21,433 bases of DNA from Chrysophaeum taylorii (lineage: Eukaryota > Sar > Pelagophyceae > Pelagomonadales > Pelagomonadaceae). Where the stretch lies: assembly GCA_029834535.1 (NCBI GenBank), contig JAQMWT010000221.1, positions 1 through 21,433 of the forward strand, written 5' to 3'. Positions 1 through 9,071 of this stretch are shown here, piece by piece. The position numbers were made by a program, and so were the translations under genes. The notes beneath the pieces are model-generated. The model was not told the origin of the DNA and ran no database searches. It worked only from the letters and a program-made list of their open reading frames with translations. Each line of letters opens with the position of its first letter. Position 1 is the first letter of the stretch.

Positions 1-787
1 TCAATTGTACTTCGTTCAGTTACGTATTGCTACAACGGTCGAACCACAAAGTTCCACCTTCTCAATGACGATATAGAATTTCTGGGACACATTTCGACCC
101 CAGAAGGCTTGAAGCCAAATCCGAAGACGCTGGAAGCACTGCACAAGATGCCGTTTCCGGGTACTTTACCGAATACTTCTCCGAAGACCCAGATGGATGC
201 CGAAGGACATGCGCAATTATGAGCCCCGTCGGCTAAGCTGCTAACAGTTATCCTTTCTCTGGTGCACTTTCGAGCCTACATCGAAGGGCACCGGACTGTT
301 TTAGAGGCCGATCACCGCAATTTGACGTTTTTAAGTTAGGCGACGCACTCGTCTGGGCAGCTTGCTCGTTGGGCGATGCCTCGCCAATTTGACCCTGAAC
401 TTGGTTACAAACCGGGAAAGTCACCGGGAATGAGCATCCCCGACTGTCTCCCACAATCCGATGAATCATAATCATCGAGACTGACGAGTTTGGAGAATCA
501 GAGAACCACGCTTACGATGTTCCAGAGCTTCCCCGACCTGTCGACCCAGGAATTCCCGCCTCGGCTGCCACTTCATAATGTCGTTTGTTATCCAGACTGC
601 CGGAAGACGAGGAAGAAGATCCCAAAGGAGGTCGATGAAGTTGGCTACGTCTCACGCTACGATACAACGTCGGAAGAACCGCGTGCGAGATGAGCCGCAG
701 GTCTTCAAGGACGCAGCCGTTTACAGGGGATATATCGATAAAATTCCCGATAATATGACGCTCAATGAGATCGCACGTGAGCAAGAA
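1..787 (+). pseudogene. Decayed Ty3/gypsy-type pol (RT end, RNase H, linker)
   Basis: Remnant of a retrotransposon polyprotein, broken by stops and frameshifts. From 61 the frame reads LNDDIEFLGHISTPEGLKPN and continues to KMPFP, the end of a gypsy reverse transcriptase (FLGH..S..G..P.P.K......P.P). From 262 a second stretch matches the RNase H domain: VHFRAYIEG, then ADHRNLTFL, an in-frame TAG at 337-339, GQLARW and YKPGK, i.e. the conserved DH.SL / GR.ARW / Y.PGK run. The part from about 580 ends in NEIAREQES, like the linker before integrase. No RT catalytic core lies in the window (it would be to the left) and the integrase is missing because a Helitron 5' terminus begins at 788. The Ty3/gypsy assignment is from motifs alone but the order of motifs is right. 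Confidence 0.8.
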
Positions 788-834
788 TCCTAACTACTAA
801 TCGACAGACGTTTGTCTGTCTGTCTGTCTGTCTG

Positions 835-875
<41 letters not shown>

Positions 876-905
876 TGAAGACTGTTGTCATCTGTTTGTC
901 ACCCG
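788..905 (+). mobile_element. Helitron 5' terminus with (TGTC)n tract
   Basis: Starts TCCTAACTACTAATCGACAG, preceded by A, and runs into a (TGTC)n microsatellite at about 814-874. The same terminal sequence closes the Helitron copies at 12105-12986 and 16241-17276 (there on the minus strand) and, slightly changed, opens the long copy at 8750. A 5' TC next to a host A agrees with Helitron insertion. It interrupts the gypsy linker after REQE. Beyond about 905 the sequence is an LTR, so this copy is truncated or chimeric. Confidence 0.65.
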
Positions 906-909
906 GTTG

Positions 910-1640
910 GAAGATAAAACAATTGATATATATGTTCGAATGAAGGGCTTCTAACATGCTGAAGGATGTACAGTTCGCTATTTTAAGCGTGAACTTATAT
1001 ACTAGACCAAACAAATCACTATGCCATTTGAGCATGATGCTTTGAGACTGAAGAATGGAAAAGTTCTCGAGCAGTCAGTCTTTTGTTGGGGAATGGAAGG
1101 GAAAACCCGTACAAGTTTCCCCGGCTTGTGTAGGGAAATTTTAATTTTATTGGCTATGCGAGTGCATATGACCAGTGGCCGAACCAACTCGGCCACAAAC
1201 CAAATTAACTGGTGGGCAAATACTGTCACACAACAAATATGTACAGTAGACCTCCGCCAAACACATTGTCGCGTTGTACTCGTAATCAGGCGTAAACTGA
1301 TCACTCCATTATACGCACAACACAGTTGGGCTGACACACCTACGCATCTGGGCCCATAACATGGAGAGATTTGACCCTCTCCGGGTACATGGTAGAGACT
1401 GCGTGCAGTCTTAGGCGTGTACAGACCATTCCGCTTGTCACATGCTACTACACAAGGTAGGGATTTAGGCCCTAACTCCTTAAGGGCATTAAGTCCCATA
1501 GAAGCGTTTACACTGACAACGAGGAACGAAGCCTCTGTTAATTAAACAGAAAACACCGTACCTGACGGTACGCACCTGGTGGCCTACTCCATGTTGGAAG
1601 AGACTTCCATCTAATTCTTCCTAGTCATGAAATAAATGCA
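910..1640 (-). repeat. LTR copy (inverted relative to 14411-15150)
   Basis: Reverse complement of the LTR upstream of the gag-like gene at 15172. I counted roughly two dozen substitutions over about 370 aligned bases in the core (around 93 percent identity); the flanks diverge more. The minus strand keeps a CCAATAAAATTAAAATT block and a TATA-like GTATATAAG (994-1002), matching GTATATATG at 15051 in the other copy, so it looks like a U3-R promoter region. It is probably a solo or captured LTR, since no internal retroelement sequence follows it. A 165-codon open frame on the minus strand lies inside it and is considered fortuitous. Confidence 0.65.
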
Positions 1641-1644
1641 AGGG

Positions 1645-1950
1645 AAAAAGTATTGCCTAGCCCCAACCTCTAACCCAGTAAAGGTGAGGTGTTCCAGTGC
1701 CAACCCCATGTAAGTTAGCGGGACCCGCCTTGTTCCCTGAACCTACCCTGCCAGACTCGCTTCGAACTATCGCCTTCAGAATTTATACCTGCCTTGAATC
1801 TCTGCAAACATTCGCCTTCGGTTTATCTAAAACCAATTGGTTCGCCTGGTCCCATAAAGTGCCCTGGTTTTATATTCACCTATCCAATTACACCCCAGTA
1901 GGAAACAGCACGACCCAGCAAGTTCACCACACTGCGAATCTAAAATTACA
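1645..1950 (-). repeat. Decayed Helitron 3' region
   Basis: Heavily mutated relative of the 3' subterminal array of the other Helitrons. Recognisable blocks are CCTAGCCCCAACCTCTAACCC (about 1657-1677), a CCCCATGTAAGTTAGCGGGACCC-like unit at 1705, TCGCCTGGTCCCATAAAG near 1842, CACCCCAGTAGGAAAC near 1890 and CCCAGCAAGTTCACCACACTGCG near 1915. The order matches 12120-12455. In minus orientation it ends right beside the LTR copy, exactly as the 3' end at 14410 abuts the other LTR. Assignment rests on eye alignment. Confidence 0.5.
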
Positions 1951-2370
1951 GTCCGTCTGTGCCCTTACCATGCTCGAGGGCGGCTTCTTGTACCATGGCC
2001 AAGCAGGCTCATTCCTCCACGGACGCACAATCGTCCTCGGGCCCGCTACATGTTCATTCCACAACCACTGCTTGGGTACCGATACATGTGAGAAGGATTG
2101 TGCACTGTCCTTGCATCTGTGCTTGCTTGTCTGGTTCAACCTGCTGGACCTGGCCTAGCGTCTCTAGATGCTGATGAAGGTAGAACACCTGTGCACATTC
2201 ACTCACTACATTACGCAGACTCCGCCAGCGCAGCTGCGGCCGCGGCATGGGCAGCAGCCAAGTCATCGATGGACTCGTCGACAGCACCCGTGTGTCTGTA
2301 GCTTCAGATGAAACGAAACGGCAAGTGCGTTCCACCATTGGTGCTGTATATAGGGGATAGGGAATATCGA
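1951..2370. other. Intergenic stretch, weak plus-strand ORF
   Basis: No gene can be supported. The plus strand has an open frame at 2098-2301 whose end is alanine-rich (SASAAAAAAWAAAKSSMDSS) and another at 1959-2174 containing MAKQAHSSTDAQSSS. A donor-like GTGAGA (about 2088) and acceptor-like CTAG sites (2157, 2166) lie between them, but none joins the two frames in phase. The right end is presumably the 3' untranslated region and terminator of the minus-strand SANT gene. Confidence 0.3.
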
Positions 2371-5300
2371 TCACAAAGTGGCTGCGATGCTGGCATGCAT
2401 TCCAATGCTTGAGACAGTGTTCGTTGTCGCTCCATGACAGATATGGATGCCAGCGTCATGCGCACCAGGTGAATTTTTAGTCTGCTCAGGTAAGTTACAC
2501 ATTCCAGTAGTGTCGAACCCAGGTCGATGACCTGACTGCGGCGATGCAAGTTCATGCACGTGAAATTCGTGTTCAGAAGTCTCGTCGCGTGGCCGCTGTC
2601 CAGATAGCAATGTCATGTGCCCAACATTAGCATTGGGACCATTCCGCCGCTCAAGCACCTGCGAAGACGGATGTTGCCCCGCCAGTTGCGGTGGACAAGG
2701 ATACTTACAAGACAAGGAAAGTCAGGATTGTCAGGATTTTTGTTCATACATACTGAATAGCTGTCGTACTCATTGACTATCTCTATCCTGTCAGGATTTC
2801 TGTTCACACGTGCTGAATCGCCGTCGTACTCATTGACCATCTCTAATCCCTCAGCCGCGCCAAGCTCGAGCGTGCGGGTTGAGGTCGGCTTAAAATGGGT
2901 CGCAGCGGCAGAGAATGAGGCAAATTGACTGCGGGTCGGCATACCTGACTCTGTTTGTAGGCAAATCGCACTTGATGCTGCAACGAGCTGATCTAGCTGT
3001 TTGTTCGGCATAATTGTGGCCAGGTCAACAGCATCTGGCATTTTGGAATGGGGGTATAACGCTCTTGTTGATGAGCCAGTGGAGCCTGCTGGAGTGTCAT
3101 GTACTACGTCCTCACAACTTCGAAGAGGCCCTCTTGGCGAGACATCACTGATCGTTGTGCCAAGCCACGTTGAGGTTACACCATGGGTCAGCATTTCATG
3201 CGGGGGAGCTTCTGAATTAGAAGCTCGCATTGCCGGCCCACCACATATTTCCATAGGTCGCGTGCAAGGCTTGAGGGCGAATGAATCCGTTTTGGCAACA
3301 CTAGGTTTTGTCGAGGTCACTCCGCAATCAGTGACTAGCTCGCCCTCGTGTTTCGAAACTGAAGTAACCAACTCATCACAAGGTGATACGGCTGCACAAG
3401 CTCTGTAGTGGTGCATAGACGTAGTGGTTAAAGCTGAATTTGTGGTTTCACTTACGGGTGGATGTGGAATTTGAGGTTTTTGGGGATATTGATCTCGAGA
3501 TTTGTGAGGATTGTGACCCAAAGACGGCGAATGAGATGTCACGCCTGGGATATGCCGCCGTCCTGAAAGTATGTCCCGAAGACCTAGCCGATTCTTGTAA
3601 TTCTGATAGTAGTTCTTGATTTGCGCCTCCGTTTTTGTCGGGATTAACCGAGTCAAAGCGGCCCAATTCTTGCCATAGGAAGTGAAATGGTGAAGAAATG
3701 ACTCCTTTTCAGCGGCGGTCCACTTTTGCAATGTACGTCGAAGCGACGCGCTCAAGTCACCGCCCTTGATGCTTTCACTAGCGCGGGTTGAGATGGCATG
3801 CGCCGGCAGCAGCGGTGCCTGCCGAGCCCACGTCCCCTGCGGACGGCGTCTAGTTGCAACGTCATCACTTGACACCACATCACACAAGTGATCTTGGGAG
3901 CAATCACGAGTGCGCTTACGATTTCGGCGCTTCGAAGGGCCTTCATATGGATGTGCTAGAACGACGCGGCTATTCGAGGCGTGAGCTTGCACGCCGGCTG
4001 AAAGAGTAGTGTGCGATATCTGTGAATCATCCACCATCGAGGCTCCCTGATTTCCTAGCAATGGTGTGAACTGTAGTTTGCACTTTCTAGAGGAGAGCCC
4101 GTGAAAACAGCGAGCGCATGAACTCGTCGGTCCATCACTCAGCCAAGCAAATGCCACCTCACTACTGCGTAACTCTTGCTTCCTGACGCTCGGCAGCCTA
4201 TCACTTTCGAAGCCATGGCTCTCGAAGGAATGAGGTTGCTGGGATGCCGCATAGAGCAGACTGACATGTTGCCCCTCGGTATCATGCGAAGCAAGATGCT
4301 TCGAAGGATGTGAACGCTTAAATGGGTGACGTGGAGCAGTCGTTGAAACATGATCGTGAAGCGGAAGGCGAAACCACACAATATTGCGGTTACCGTCGTA
4401 TTCAAGATCTCCACCGAACGCACGCACTGCACGCTGTGTGACATCCCAACACCCACCTTTCCCACGTCGTCGTTGTTGATGCTCACGTAACAAGGCCTTG
4501 TAGTCGATATCATATTTTGAATCGTAATAAAGTCTCACACAGTCACGGGCACGCTTTCGGGATAAAAACATACTGATGCGTCCAAAATTCTTGGGATACT
4601 GTATGAACTTGTCAAGAAAGATTAATTTCTCTAAATCTGTCCACTGGTTAGCTTGCACAAAGTCGACTTCAGCCTGCTTGGGATTTTCAACTTGCAAGCA
4701 CATCACGCAAGTATCTGAAAAGTCCAAGACAATCGGATGGCGAAGTATCCCCTTGACATTGGTTTCGTTTTCTTCTTCCTTGTAAGTAATCCCAGTTATC
4801 ACCCGCTTACACATCGCGTGTGCATCTTTTAGGTTGAGATAAGCACCTGGAAAGCATGGTGGTAGTTTTGTAACGGCGCCATTTTCGACACGAGCTTCTC
4901 TAGCAGAGGAAACTAGCAGTTCGGAGATCATGCGCTCCTCACACACGTGTCGGTGAGCTCGCATTGAGCGCTCAGAATAGGAACCGGGAAAGCCAAGCTG
5001 TTGCGAGAGTTGAGATCGATGGCGATGACCACCTCTGTGCTCCTTGCTTGCTTCCTTTGTAGTCACTAAAGCAATGTCCTCGTTAGCTAAACTTCCAGGC
5101 CCTGGAAAATTGGTTGAAGTGGTTCTTACCTTCGTTCCATTCGAATTCAGTGATCTCGTATTTCCGTTTTGCTTGCTTTTTAGTTGTGCCACTACATTGC
5201 TGTACGCTCGCGCTATGCGTTCGCAGAATCCAAACAAGTCCTGCTGCCGTGCGACGACTGCTCGGCGAATCGGGATGTTCAGGTGCCGATGCTGGTGTTC

Positions 5301-6902
5301 AATCTCTGCCCGAGATTGGCTACGGGGTGAAAGCCCACATTGAGCACCATAGCAGGATTGAGAACTCACACATTCAACATGAGTTGCGAGCCGTGATGTG
5401 GTGGATGCAAGACACCGATTCGCTTTTGTCACAGCAACCCACAGCTCCTCGCACTTTCGAGTCCCAGTAGTGAAGTTAAGTGTCGAGAGTATTAAGGACA
5501 CAGCAGTCGATATCGAGTTGCCAGGTGACGACGGCAAAGTACTTTGAGGGCTCTTTGACTTGTGTACCATACTCCAAAGCACCTCGTGCGCGTATGTAAG
5601 AGAAGCTAACTGTCGATTCAGCAACTCGAGGGCGGCCAAGATTTCCTTGGTCCCAAATACAAGCTCGAGCTCGCAGCATGTAGCATGGTCTACGGTCAGG
5701 ACCGCTTGCGCTCGATCCGCCGCGTCAGCGGCGTCCTTAGCTTGCGAGGCTTGCAACATCGCCACTCTCGCAACATCAGATGCCTTTTCCGATGCCTCGA
5801 GCGCTGCCGCTGCGATGGCAACCGCTCTCCGTATCCAGTCCGCCGTACCACTTAGGACAGCAGCTGATATTACTTCTACATCAGTGTCTGCGTTGGAAGG
5901 TTGCACAAGCCCATGCAATGAGCCATTTCCTGAGAATTTTGCTTGATCAATCATGGGCGCCTCAGGCTCTGCCGTTGTTTGACCTAGTCGCGCTGTTTGA
6001 GCTGGGTCAAAGACCCTACACAAACTATCACCAGTTTCTTCCAATGGCACAAAGTTTTTGGGAGTAGACTCAACCATCTGTTGCATTTCTCCCGCCACCG
6101 CACTACGCTGACTTGCAGGATTTTCCAGTTCACTACGCCTTCGCGCTTGGGGACCTTCCCTCAAATCGTTCACGTGCTCCTGCTGCATCTCTCGGTTGCA
6201 CGCTCCAGCATTCCAGGGGAGTTGCACATCCAGAGCATGAAGATCTCCTCCTGACAGGCTTATCACCCTCCCATTCGGAGATTCTTCATAGCACAAGAAA
6301 GAGCTTCCATCTTCAGACACGTTCGTAGATGAGCATATGGTTGCGCTTTCGGGTGCCACTTCATTTGGCGACGACTTGCTTCCTTTATGTCGCTTCCGCA
6401 TTCCTTCATCACTCCTCACACCTGTGTCCTGCCGTAAAAAGTTGGATCTGCCATCCGTCCCATCGGAACAACGCCTGTAGGCAGGCAAGACACAAGGCTC
6501 GGGGGGATATTCAATTCCCAAGGAGTAGCAGCTGCTCGCACTTGACCGCCTAGGATGAAAGTACTGTGATTGGCTAAGCTGTGAGTACTCCATCTCAGTC
6601 GCTCCTCGTTGCATATCACCCCCAGTAGTGGTCACGCGGGAATCGACCATAGAGGAGACATTTAATGCACGCTGTCCAGGTGAAACTAAGCGCCGGGATG
6701 GTGGTGCACTCTTCTCCACATTGATACCTACATTGATACGGCGGCGACTGTAACCATGAAGATTGCGAACCGGCACATCTGTACTTTGAGCAGGCCCATA
6801 ATGGTCATCTCTCCTTCCATGGCCTCTGAATGCAGGACCGTAATGCCCGAAAGCAGATGAGCCCTGGGTCGGCCCAGATCCCAGCTGTGTTGCCCTGCAC
6901 AT
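2371..6902 (-). CDS. Two-SANT-domain corepressor-like nuclear protein (NCoR/SMRT-like)
   Basis: A long protein with two SANT domains in the arrangement of NCoR/SMRT-type corepressors. The first exon frame is open for 1429 codons from 6902. SANT1 is near residues 753-805 (W-T-D-L-E-K ... F-I-Q-Y-P-K-N-F-G-R-I ... DCVRLYYDSKYDIDYKALLR) followed by the basic QQRRRGKGG; SANT2 is near 1059-1112 (KWTAAEKESF ... YGKNWAALTRLI ... AQIKNYYQNYKNR). Known family members bind histone tails and histone deacetylases, so a chromatin-repression role in the nucleus is inferred. Residues 355-400 form an alanine-rich helix, a likely coiled coil; most of the rest is low-complexity. A basic KRRNRKRTR near 991-998 could be a nuclear signal. 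The unspliced frame stops at 2613; a 50-nt GT-AG intron (2659-2708) would replace the last 31 codons with 95 codons ending at 2371, giving about 1493 residues. An in-frame stop (TGA) sits directly before the ATG at 6902. An upstream exon spliced to a CAG at 6897-6895 is possible but unproven. Confidence 0.82.
2659..2708 (-). other. Candidate 50-nt spliceosomal intron in the SANT gene
   Basis: Minus strand reads CTT|GTAAGTATCC at the donor and GTCTTCGCAG|GTG at the acceptor. Length 50 is not a multiple of three. Removing it links the main frame in phase 0 to a 95-codon frame (VLERRNGPNANVGHMTLLSG onward) that stays open to 2371. Without splicing the protein ends 31 codons after the donor. No convincing branch point is visible. 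Confidence 0.5.
2731..2850 (-). repeat. 60-bp tandem duplication in the SANT gene 3' end
   Basis: Two copies of a 60-bp unit starting TCAGGATTT at 2731 and 2791. They encode two similar 20-residue units, VNEYDGDSARVNRNPDRIEI and VNEYDSYSVCMNKNPDNPDF. Frame is kept, so the duplication enlarges the protein's C-terminal part just before the candidate intron. Confidence 0.85.
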
Positions 6903-7121
6903 TGATCATAGAAGACATGTAAGCGAAACTACTAAACTTGACACACCCGATTGGAGGTCCTTGTGGATGGCTGTCACTGAGATTCCTCGTTGCCGTACGC
7001 CCATACGATGTGCCGGTGTTACGGCACCCACGGCTTCGCGCGTTGGCTCGATTCTGGCTTCGGCTGCCTTTCTCACCAATGACAAAAGGTGCACGACGCC
7101 AGTTATTCGCTTGTGTTCTCG

Positions 7122-7222
7122 GTTGATTGGCTGCGAGCCTACTGCCGAGCAGGTGCGGCGAATAATGAACCGAAGGCAGCGGCGTTCTCATTACGTCATT
7201 GGTCGCGTGCGATTTGGCGCGC
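7122..7222 (-). promoter_or_regulatory. Probable promoter of the SANT gene (CRE-like, CCAAT, E2F-like)
   Basis: In the 220-320 bases upstream of the ATG the minus strand shows GCGCCAAA (7220-7213, E2F-like), CCAATGACGTAA (7202-7191, a CCAAT box fused to a CRE/bZIP-type TGACGTAA) and a second CCAAT at 7130-7126. The clustering and spacing suit a TATA-less promoter. Motif matches only; no start site can be seen. Confidence 0.4.
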
Positions 7223-7320
7223 GTTGCACTCCCACCTTCAGCAACCTCCCCTGCAAAGACATATGCAACTGTAGACTAAGGGGTTATCGAACCTTCCTCT
7301 TTGAGTTCGGCGCCTCTTAG

Positions 7321-8245
7321 CAGTTCGGTTGATCGATGCGACGTGCATTCGAATCGGGTTTCTCTCATCCTCGTCACGGCTGTCTCGCTGCGGACCTCTA
7401 GCGATAGCTCTTGAGAGAGGCCCCTCTACGTCCGTGCCTTTTGCGCGACCCCTAGGTCTAAAACTAGGCCCTAATCTGAGTCACGCTGAGAAATCGGCTT
7501 GGCATGTGGCGGTCACTTTCTACTCTGATTTCAGATAAATCTCTCTCTCCAGGAGGGTTTATGATTATGGTCAATGATGATGTGGAATGCAAGAATTTTG
7601 ACGTGGCGTAGAGCAAAGACACTTACCCGCATTCTTCGGGTTTAGGATTGGAACAATCACTGACGTGGAATGCACGTTTGAGGACTTCACAACGGACAGG
7701 CCAGAGAATCTGATGCTAGCCTCGCGTGCAGCCGGGGCATCTCTGTGGCAGCGCCCGCACAGCCTGTGCGCCCTGGGACCGGAGCAAGCTTACGCATCGT
7801 CGCGAGCCTCCGAGCCTAGGGCATCTCGATGTCGGGACCGGCCGCGGGCTGATCGACCGACGGCTTGACATCAAGCACAGGGTGCGTTGTACAAGGCAAT
7901 GTTGAGCTCGCTGCGAGAGATGGACTCTTTCAGGTGCTCAGAGACAGGGGCCGCGAAGTCCCAATCAATAACCCAGTGCCCCGCCGTGCAAACTTGCGAC
8001 GCGGCCTCGCGGATTCGGTCATTTCGGCGCTTCGCAGCTATCATGACAAGCCGTGTGACGACGCGTCACGTGGGGGGTCCGCTTTTCATTCCCCTTTACT
8101 GGACATTGGCTCGACTGTCGGATGAGGCGTCCTAAGAACGATAGAGACGAAGTCCAGTAATGGAGCACCACTGCAACGCGCTCCTGCGCCCCGCGAAGTT
8201 GGTGTTCGGCGTCGAACACTTGCTTTGGCGTTTTACGGCCGTTTT
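7321..8245. other. Stretch without recognised gene
   Basis: About 925 bases with only short open frames (for example 7665-7868 and 7865-8125 on plus) that match nothing I know. GC content rises after about 7700. No RNA gene, terminal repeat or retroelement motif could be supported. It may be decayed repeat sequence; the target site of the non-LTR insertion lies at its right edge. Confidence 0.4.
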
Positions 8246-8697
8246 ATGGGGCTACTAACTAACTAACTAACTAACTTCAGACCTCTCCCGAGCATGGGAG
8301 CCAGGCCGGACCGACAGGAGCCAGTCCGGAATCACGGGCCTGTAGACGAGGGGCGCCGAAACTTCAAAAAGATCGGCCGAGGGTTTGTATAGCAAATAGC
8401 CAAAAAAAAAGAAAAAAGGGTAAGGGTTTTTTTCTTCGAATTACTTTCGATTTTTAACGACCAACAGGATCCGAACACGAGACGTACGTAGCGCACCCTC
8501 CCAAGATTCTCGCTCAGAGTTCGTCGGTCTCTCCCAGAACACACAACACTCTCCTGCACTCCGAGAAGAAAACATTTTATAAAGAGCAGCGCTTTTGGCG
8601 CATACATTACCAAAAGAACAGAAAGTAGGTCGCGGGTGAAGCCGGCGAAAGGTGGTTCGGCGGAGAGTGATCATCAAGCTTGTCGCCATGGGGCTAC
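8246..8697 (-). mobile_element. 5'-truncated non-LTR retrotransposon copy, 10-bp TSD
   Basis: Element on the minus strand at 8256-8687 flanked by exact direct repeats ATGGGGCTAC at 8246-8255 and 8688-8697. Its 3' tail is (CTAA)n on the plus strand (TTAG repeats in element sense), followed by a GC-rich block starting CTTCAGACCTCTCCCGAGCA that recurs at 13323 and, inverted, at 19025. Variable 5' truncation, simple-repeat tail and variable-length target duplication are hallmarks of target-primed reverse transcription. A second 280-bp element (8362-8641) interrupts it. Could be LINE or SINE; the longest copy (18646) favours LINE. Confidence 0.85.
8362..8641. mobile_element. 280-bp nested insertion with CTTCA/TGAAG ends
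   Basis: Absent from the otherwise collinear non-LTR copy at 13308-13577, whose sequence runs straight through GGGGCGCCGAAAGATGGG. Ends are CTTCA and TGAAG (5-bp inverted repeat). Flanks CGCCGAAA (8354-8361) and CGGCGAAA (8643-8650) look like an 8-bp target duplication with one mismatch. Inside, the minus strand has a TATA-like TTTATAAAATG near 8585-8575 and poly-pyrimidine runs. A small non-autonomous DNA transposon is most likely; a solo LTR or SINE is not excluded. Confidence 0.55.
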
Positions 8698-8963
8698 ATT
8701 CCGTTTCAACGACTATATTTCTCGATTATCTGAAAACTTAGTAGTATTATCTTCTTTACTACTAATCGGCCGATGTTTGTTTGTTTGTCTGGCTTGGCGG
8801 ACGTTTCCGGACGGTCCGTTGTAAGTCTTTGCTTCGAGGCGGAAGACCAGAGGGGAAGGACCGGGGGAAGAGTCGCGAAGCCCAACGTTCGCGGCATTTT
8901 CAAACCAAAGTAGGGTGGGGATACATGCGACAAAGCCAAAGCCGAGCCAAACGTCCGACGACC

Positions 8964-9021
8964 CAAAGTCGTAGGACACGACCAAGTCGTGGACGACCAA
9001 GTCGAGGAGGTCGCCAAGTCG
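8964..9021 (+). promoter_or_regulatory. Direct CCAAGTCG repeats upstream of the recombinase gene
   Basis: CAAAGTCG at 8964, then exact CCAAGTCG at 8982, 8997 and 9014, spaced 15-18 bases, 50-110 bases before the start codon. Regular spacing suggests protein-binding sites, for example for the recombinase or a regulator. A TATA-like TCTATATACG follows at 9048-9057. Confidence 0.4.
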
Positions 9022-9071
9022 AACGCGGGGTGAATCGACGGACGTAGTCTATATACGCGGATCGACAAAAC

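Noticed and set aside
1697..2158. 153-codon plus-strand frame
   Set aside because: Its first half is decayed Helitron 3' array; no domain or coding signature.
6961..7320. 119-codon plus-strand frame upstream of the SANT gene
   Set aside because: No recognisable domain, overlaps the probable promoter, and competing frames of similar length exist on both strands.
8461..8500. tRNA B-box-like GTTCGGATCC (minus strand) as a tRNA gene or SINE promoter
   Set aside because: No A box or cloverleaf can be formed around it.
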